From the NCBI GenBank assembly GCA_023954095.1, contig JAMLIQ010000009.1, positions 1 to 64,000 on the forward strand: a DNA stretch of 64,000 bases, in the 5' to 3' direction. Both the position numbers and the translations under genes were made by a program. Under the pieces are notes generated by a model. That model saw nothing but the letters and a program-made list of their open reading frames with translations. It was not told the origin of the DNA and ran no database searches. This document shows, in pieces, positions 58,684 through 64,000 of the stretch. Position 1 is the first letter of the stretch. Every line of letters starts with the position of its first letter. Origin of the DNA: Burkholderiaceae bacterium (GTDB taxonomy: Bacteria; Pseudomonadota; Gammaproteobacteria; Burkholderiales; Burkholderiaceae_C).

Positions 58684-59269
58684 CCCCGCTTTTTCCCTGT
58701 GTGTCTACTGCGGCTCGCGTCCCGGAGAAAACCCACTGTTTGCCGACGCAGCACATGCTGTGGGAACATGGATCGGCCAGCATGGCGGGCAGTTGGTCTA
58801 TGGCGGCGGCAGCAGCGGCCTGATGGGCATGGTGGCGCAGGCGACGGCCAAGGCCGGCGGACGTGTGGTCGGCGTGATTCCCCAGACGCTGGTCGACAAG
58901 GAATACGCCAACCACGCCTGCGATGAACTGCACATCGTGCAGACCATGCACGAGCGCAAGGCGCTCATGGCCGAGCGCAGCGGCGCCTTTCTGGCGCTGC
59001 CGGGCGGCATCGGCACCTTTGAGGAGTTGTTCGAGGTCTGGACCTGGCGCCAGCTGGGCTACCACGACAAACCCATCGGGCTGCTGAACGTGGCGGGCTA
59101 CTACGACGGCCTTCTGAGCTTTCTGCACACCAGCGTGGGCAGCGGCTTCATGGGGCCCTGGCAGATGGATCTGGTGCACGCCAGCACATCATTTGACGTC
59201 CTGCTCCCCGGGCTGGTGCAGGCCATGCAGGCCAGCCCCAGCGGCCCGGCACTGCGCTCCGTGATCTGA
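58676..59269 (+). CDS. LOG family protein (TIGR00730, nucleotide 5'-monophosphate phosphoribohydrolase)
   Basis: 197 residues. CVYCGSRPGENPLF, LVYGGGSSGLMGMVA and the catalytic LALPGGIGTFEELFEVWTW (PGGxGTxxE) are the family marks. Members cleave purine nucleotides, including cytokinin riboside phosphates in plant-associated species. Eight-base overlap with dgkA. Confidence 0.93.
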   Translation: MADPAFSLCVYCGSRPGENPLFADAAHAVGTWIGQHGGQLVYGGGSSGLMGMVAQATAKAGGRVVGVIPQTLVDKEYANHACDELHIVQTMHERKALMAERSGAFLALPGGIGTFEELFEVWTWRQLGYHDKPIGLLNVAGYYDGLLSFLHTSVGSGFMGPWQMDLVHASTSFDVLLPGLVQAMQASPSGPALRSVI

Positions 59270-59297
59270 GAGCCCCGGCTGCAGGGGGCGCTGCGGC

Positions 59298-61336
<2,039 letters not shown>

Positions 61337-61419
61337 GGAATGGAAACGGGCCGCCAGGGCCCCAAAAAACAAAGCCAGTCACCCCCACGCAAACGCTTTG
61401 GCGAACCGCAGCGGCGGGG

Positions 61420-62781
61420 ATGCCCATGGCTGAAAATGCCATTATCACCCGCGTGTCGGCATCTCCGCTGGACATCGCCGCAGCCGACTGGAACGCCCTG
61501 TGGGCCCTGCAGGCGCAGCCCACCCCTTTCATGCGCCATGAATACCTGGCCGCATTGCACGCCAGTGGCAGCGCCACGCCGCGCACGGGCTGGGCCCCCT
61601 GCTTTCTCTCGCTTTGGCAGGACGAGACCCTGATCGCCGCCTGCCCGCTGTACCTCAAGAGCCATTCCTACGGCGAATATGTATTTGACTGGGCCTGGGC
61701 CAACGCCCATGCCGAGCACGGCGTGCCCTACTACCCCAAGGCGGTCGTGGCGGTGCCGTTCACGCCGGTCCCGGGCACGCGCCTGATGGCGCGGGACGCC
61801 TCGGCACGAACGGCACTGGTCCAGGCACTGCGCGACTGGTGCGAGAACGCAGGCGTCTCCTCGCTGCACATCCTGTTTGCCGCCGACGAAGATCTGGACG
61901 CCTGCGCCCGGGCCGGATTGATGCCGCGCCAGACCATTCAATTCCATTGGACGAATAGGGCCCCCACGCTCGGCACTGGCGTGTCCTCGCTGCCCCCCGA
62001 GGGGGCTCTCGCCGCCTTGGGGCGGCCCGGCGGCGGCTCGATGGCCCCCACGCTCGGCACTGGCGTGTCCTCGCTGCCCCCCGAGGGGGCTCTCGCCGCC
62101 TTGGGACGGCCCGACGGTGGCTCGGCGGCCTACCGTAATTTCGACGATTTCCTGCAATGCCTGAGCCAGGACAAACGCAAGAAGATCCGCCAGGAGCGCC
62201 GCCGGGTCAGCGATGCCGGGGTGCGCTTTCGCTGGGTGCAGGGAACGGACATCGGCCCCGCCGACTGGGATTTCTTTTACCGCTGCTATGAGCGCACCTA
62301 CCTGGAACATGGCAACCCGCCCTACCTCACGCGGGATTTCTTTGCGCGCATGGCACAGCACATGCCCGAAGCCTGGCTGCTGTTTATTGCAGAGCGTGAG
62401 GGACTCGCAATTGCTAGCAGTTTGATAGCTATCAGCGCTTGTCCATCGGGTTCTGAAGGCCAAAAACACCAAGAATTCGTGGCCTATGGCCGCTACTGGG
62501 GGGCGCTCGAACGCGTGGACTGCCTGCACTTCGAAGCCTGCTACTACCAGCCGCTGCAGTGGTGCATAGCGCACGGCGCACAGCGTTTCGAGGGCGGCGC
62601 GCAGGGCGAGCACAAAATGGCCCGCGCCCTGCTGCCCGTATCCACCCACAGCGCCCACTGGCTGGCGCACCCGGCCTTTGCCGATGCAGTCGGGCGATAC
62701 CTTGAACGCGAAGACCTCGGCATGGCGCACTATCTGGAGCATCTGCAGGCGCGCAACCCGTTGCGCCCGCCACGGCCGTAA
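61420..62781 (+). CDS. GNAT/FemAB-like N-acyltransferase family protein (DUF482) with in-frame repeats
   Basis: 453 residues. FMRHEYLAALHASGSATPRT, then YGEYVFDWAWANAHAEHGVP and YYPKAVVAVPFTPVPGTRLM, match the DUF482 (peptidogalycan biosynthesis-like) family. The C-terminal part (FDCLHFEACYYQ-like: DCLHFEACYYQPLQW, RFEGGAQGEHKMARALLP) contains the conserved active region. Residues 181-236 are two 28-residue tandem repeats (APTLGTGVSSLPPEGALAAL followed by GRP...), encoded by an 84-bp dispersed DNA repeat. A second insertion (about 331-341, LAIASSLIAISA) comes from the GCTATNAAA repeat. Confidence 0.88.
   Translation: MPMAENAIITRVSASPLDIAAADWNALWALQAQPTPFMRHEYLAALHASGSATPRTGWAPCFLSLWQDETLIAACPLYLKSHSYGEYVFDWAWANAHAEHGVPYYPKAVVAVPFTPVPGTRLMARDASARTALVQALRDWCENAGVSSLHILFAADEDLDACARAGLMPRQTIQFHWTNRAPTLGTGVSSLPPEGALAALGRPGGGSMAPTLGTGVSSLPPEGALAALGRPDGGSAAYRNFDDFLQCLSQDKRKKIRQERRRVSDAGVRFRWVQGTDIGPADWDFFYRCYERTYLEHGNPPYLTRDFFARMAQHMPEAWLLFIAEREGLAIASSLIAISACPSGSEGQKHQEFVAYGRYWGALERVDCLHFEACYYQPLQWCIAHGAQRFEGGAQGEHKMARALLPVSTHSAHWLAHPAFADAVGRYLEREDLGMAHYLEHLQARNPLRPPRP
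61960..62127. repeat. 84-bp tandem repeat inside a coding sequence
   Basis: 61960-62043 and 62044-62127 are near-identical copies, both with the inverted core CCCCCCGAGGGGG. The length of 84 keeps the reading frame. The GC-rich palindromic core looks like a REP-type element. Confidence 0.9.
62413..62429. repeat. Dispersed GCTATNAAA repeat inside the GNAT-like gene
   Basis: GCTAGCAGTTTGATAGC is the reverse complement of GCTATCAAACTGCTAGC and is followed by TATCAGCGCTTGTCCA, like the nadE copy (tail GCGCTTTATCCA). Confidence 0.7.
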
Positions 62782-62786
62782 GCGCG

Positions 62787-64000
62787 TCAACCCGTGGTGA
62801 GTCCCTGTTCCAGCAGGCGCAGAAACTCGTCTGCGGGCACCGGGCGGCTGTACAGGTAGCCCTGCACCTCTTCACACCCCTGGGCCTGCAGAAACGCCAG
62901 TTGGCCGGTGGTCTCGACGCCCTCGGCGATGGTGTGCATGCCCAGGCTGCCGGCCATGGAGATGATGGCGCTCACGATGGCCCGGTCGTCTGGATCGGTC
63001 GTGATGTCCCGCACAAAAGACTGGTCGATCTTGACCTTGTAGACCTTGAATCTTTTCAGGTAGTTGAGGGAGGAGTAGCCCGTGCCAAAATCGTCGATGG
63101 ACAACAAAATGCCACGCTGGTGCAGCTTGTCCATCATGGCAATGGCGGCCTCGGGATCGGTCATGGCCACGCCTTCGGTCAGTTCCAGCTCCAGATGATG
63201 GGCGGGCAGGCCCGCCTCGTCCAGGATGGATCCAATCCGCTGCGCCAGGTCTGCCTGGCGAAACTGCACCAGCGAGAGGTTGACCGCCATGGTCAGCCGG
63301 TGGCCCGCCTGCATCCAGGCCCGGAGCTGGCGCGTTGCCGTGCGCAGCACCCACTCGCCGATGGGCAGGATCATGCCGCTGCTCTCGGCCACCGGAATGA
63401 ATTCTGCGGGCGAGACCTGGCCCAGATCCGGGTGCTTCCAGCGCAAGAGGGCCTCGGCACCGATGATCGCCCCGGTCGCCACCGCAATCTGGGGCTGGAA
63501 ATGCAGCGTGAGCTGGTCGCGCTCCAGGGCACGCCGCAGGGCGTTCTCGATCAGCAGCGTGCGCTCGGAGCAGGCCTGCATCTCGGCCGTGAAAAACCGG
63601 AAATGGTTGCGGCCGTGGTGCTTGGCGTCATACATGGCCGCATCGGCACAACGCGACAGGCTGTCGAAATCGGCCCCATCGCCCGGAAACATGGCGATGC
63701 CGATGCTGGGTGTGACGGTCAGCTCGTGCGAACCGATCTCAAAGGGCTCTGCCGCGGCCTGCAGCAGCTTTTCGGCCAGATGGGCGGCGCCCAGGTTATC
63801 CGTGTCGGGCAGCACCAGCACAAATTCATCGCCGCTGAGACGCGAGACAGTGTCCTGTTCGCGCACCATGGCCGTCAAACGCCGCGCCATGGACTGCAGC
63901 AAGGCGTCGCCCATGCGGTGGCCCAGAGAATCGTTGATTTTCTTGAAATGGTCCAGGTCCAGAAACAGCAGCGCCAGCGGCTGGCCATGCCGCTGGGCCG
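62787..64000 (-). CDS. GGDEF-EAL protein, 5' part outside the window
   Basis: The reading frame is open to the window end; about 404 residues are visible. The cyclase motif is degenerate (RLSGDEFVLVL, SGDEF in place of GGDEF). The EAL domain looks intact: GAEALLRWKHPDLG, NLSLVQFRQ, LELTEGV, SIDDFGTGYSSLNYLKRF and KIDQSFV. It is likely an active c-di-GMP phosphodiesterase, with a cyclase domain of doubtful activity. Sensor domains would lie outside the window. Confidence 0.92.
   Translation of the reverse strand, partial: AQRHGQPLALLFLDLDHFKKINDSLGHRMGDALLQSMARRLTAMVREQDTVSRLSGDEFVLVLPDTDNLGAAHLAEKLLQAAAEPFEIGSHELTVTPSIGIAMFPGDGADFDSLSRCADAAMYDAKHHGRNHFRFFTAEMQACSERTLLIENALRRALERDQLTLHFQPQIAVATGAIIGAEALLRWKHPDLGQVSPAEFIPVAESSGMILPIGEWVLRTATRQLRAWMQAGHRLTMAVNLSLVQFRQADLAQRIGSILDEAGLPAHHLELELTEGVAMTDPEAAIAMMDKLHQRGILLSIDDFGTGYSSLNYLKRFKVYKVKIDQSFVRDITTDPDDRAIVSAIISMAGSLGMHTIAEGVETTGQLAFLQAQGCEEVQGYLYSRPVPADEFLRLLEQGLTTG

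Overview
The window is a complete integrated prophage of about 45.2 kb (116-45357) in the tRNA-Asn gene of a betaproteobacterium, followed by about 18.6 kb of host chromosome. The host is most likely a member of the Comamonadaceae (Acidovorax, Comamonas or Diaphorobacter type). Evidence for this is the host gene order (aat-bpt; ilvB-ilvH-ilvC-pssA-leuA; ECF sigma-DUF3619-DUF3106-RDD; nadE-glnB) and short dispersed repeats of the type GCTATNAAAA(N)TAGC.

Prophage layout. All phage genes but one read leftward. tRNA-Asn (47-122) is at the left end. The right end is an imperfect copy of its 3' end (45338-45357) followed by the stranded tRNA terminator. From left to right: a large serine integrase whose 3' end runs into the tRNA; a small HTH protein; a tyrosine recombinase; a non-coding region with about ten iteron-like repeats that I read as the replication origin; an orphan adenine methyltransferase; a primase-helicase; a chain of small early genes with ATGA start-stop overlaps, including an orphan cytosine methyltransferase with an unusual five-fold repeat; a second, short tyrosine recombinase; a CII-like regulator; and a ribbon-helix-helix protein. 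The only rightward gene, an Arc-like repressor at 17347, faces them across a palindromic operator.

The late operon starts near 45.1 kb. It runs leftward through an untranslated leader with two intrinsic terminators, terminase, portal, a Tad2-like (anti-Thoeris) protein, head morphogenesis, an island of accessory genes (including a 43-residue histone-H1-like peptide and a PP-loop/PAPS-reductase-like enzyme), a fused protease-scaffold-capsid protein, and tail genes with a classical G/GT frameshift. It ends with tape measure, fibres, a glycine-rich tip protein and a lysis cassette (papain-like peptidase, holin-like proteins, M15 endolysin, nested spanins).

Most notable inference: crossover at the att core lies inside the integrase reading frame. 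The integrated prophage therefore encodes an integrase ending in 12 residues read from the host tRNA. The excised circle would encode a 33-residue tail ending in LAMAA, resembling an ssrA-type degradation tag. Lysogeny would then change the integrase protein itself.

Host part: aat and bpt (N-end rule), an IclR regulator, pbpG, leuA with a leucine-rich leader peptide and attenuator, pssA, ilvC, ilvH, ilvB, an ECF sigma operon, dgkA, a LOG-family gene, glnB, nadE, a GNAT-like protein carrying in-frame repeat insertions, and the 3' part of a GGDEF-EAL gene cut by the window end.
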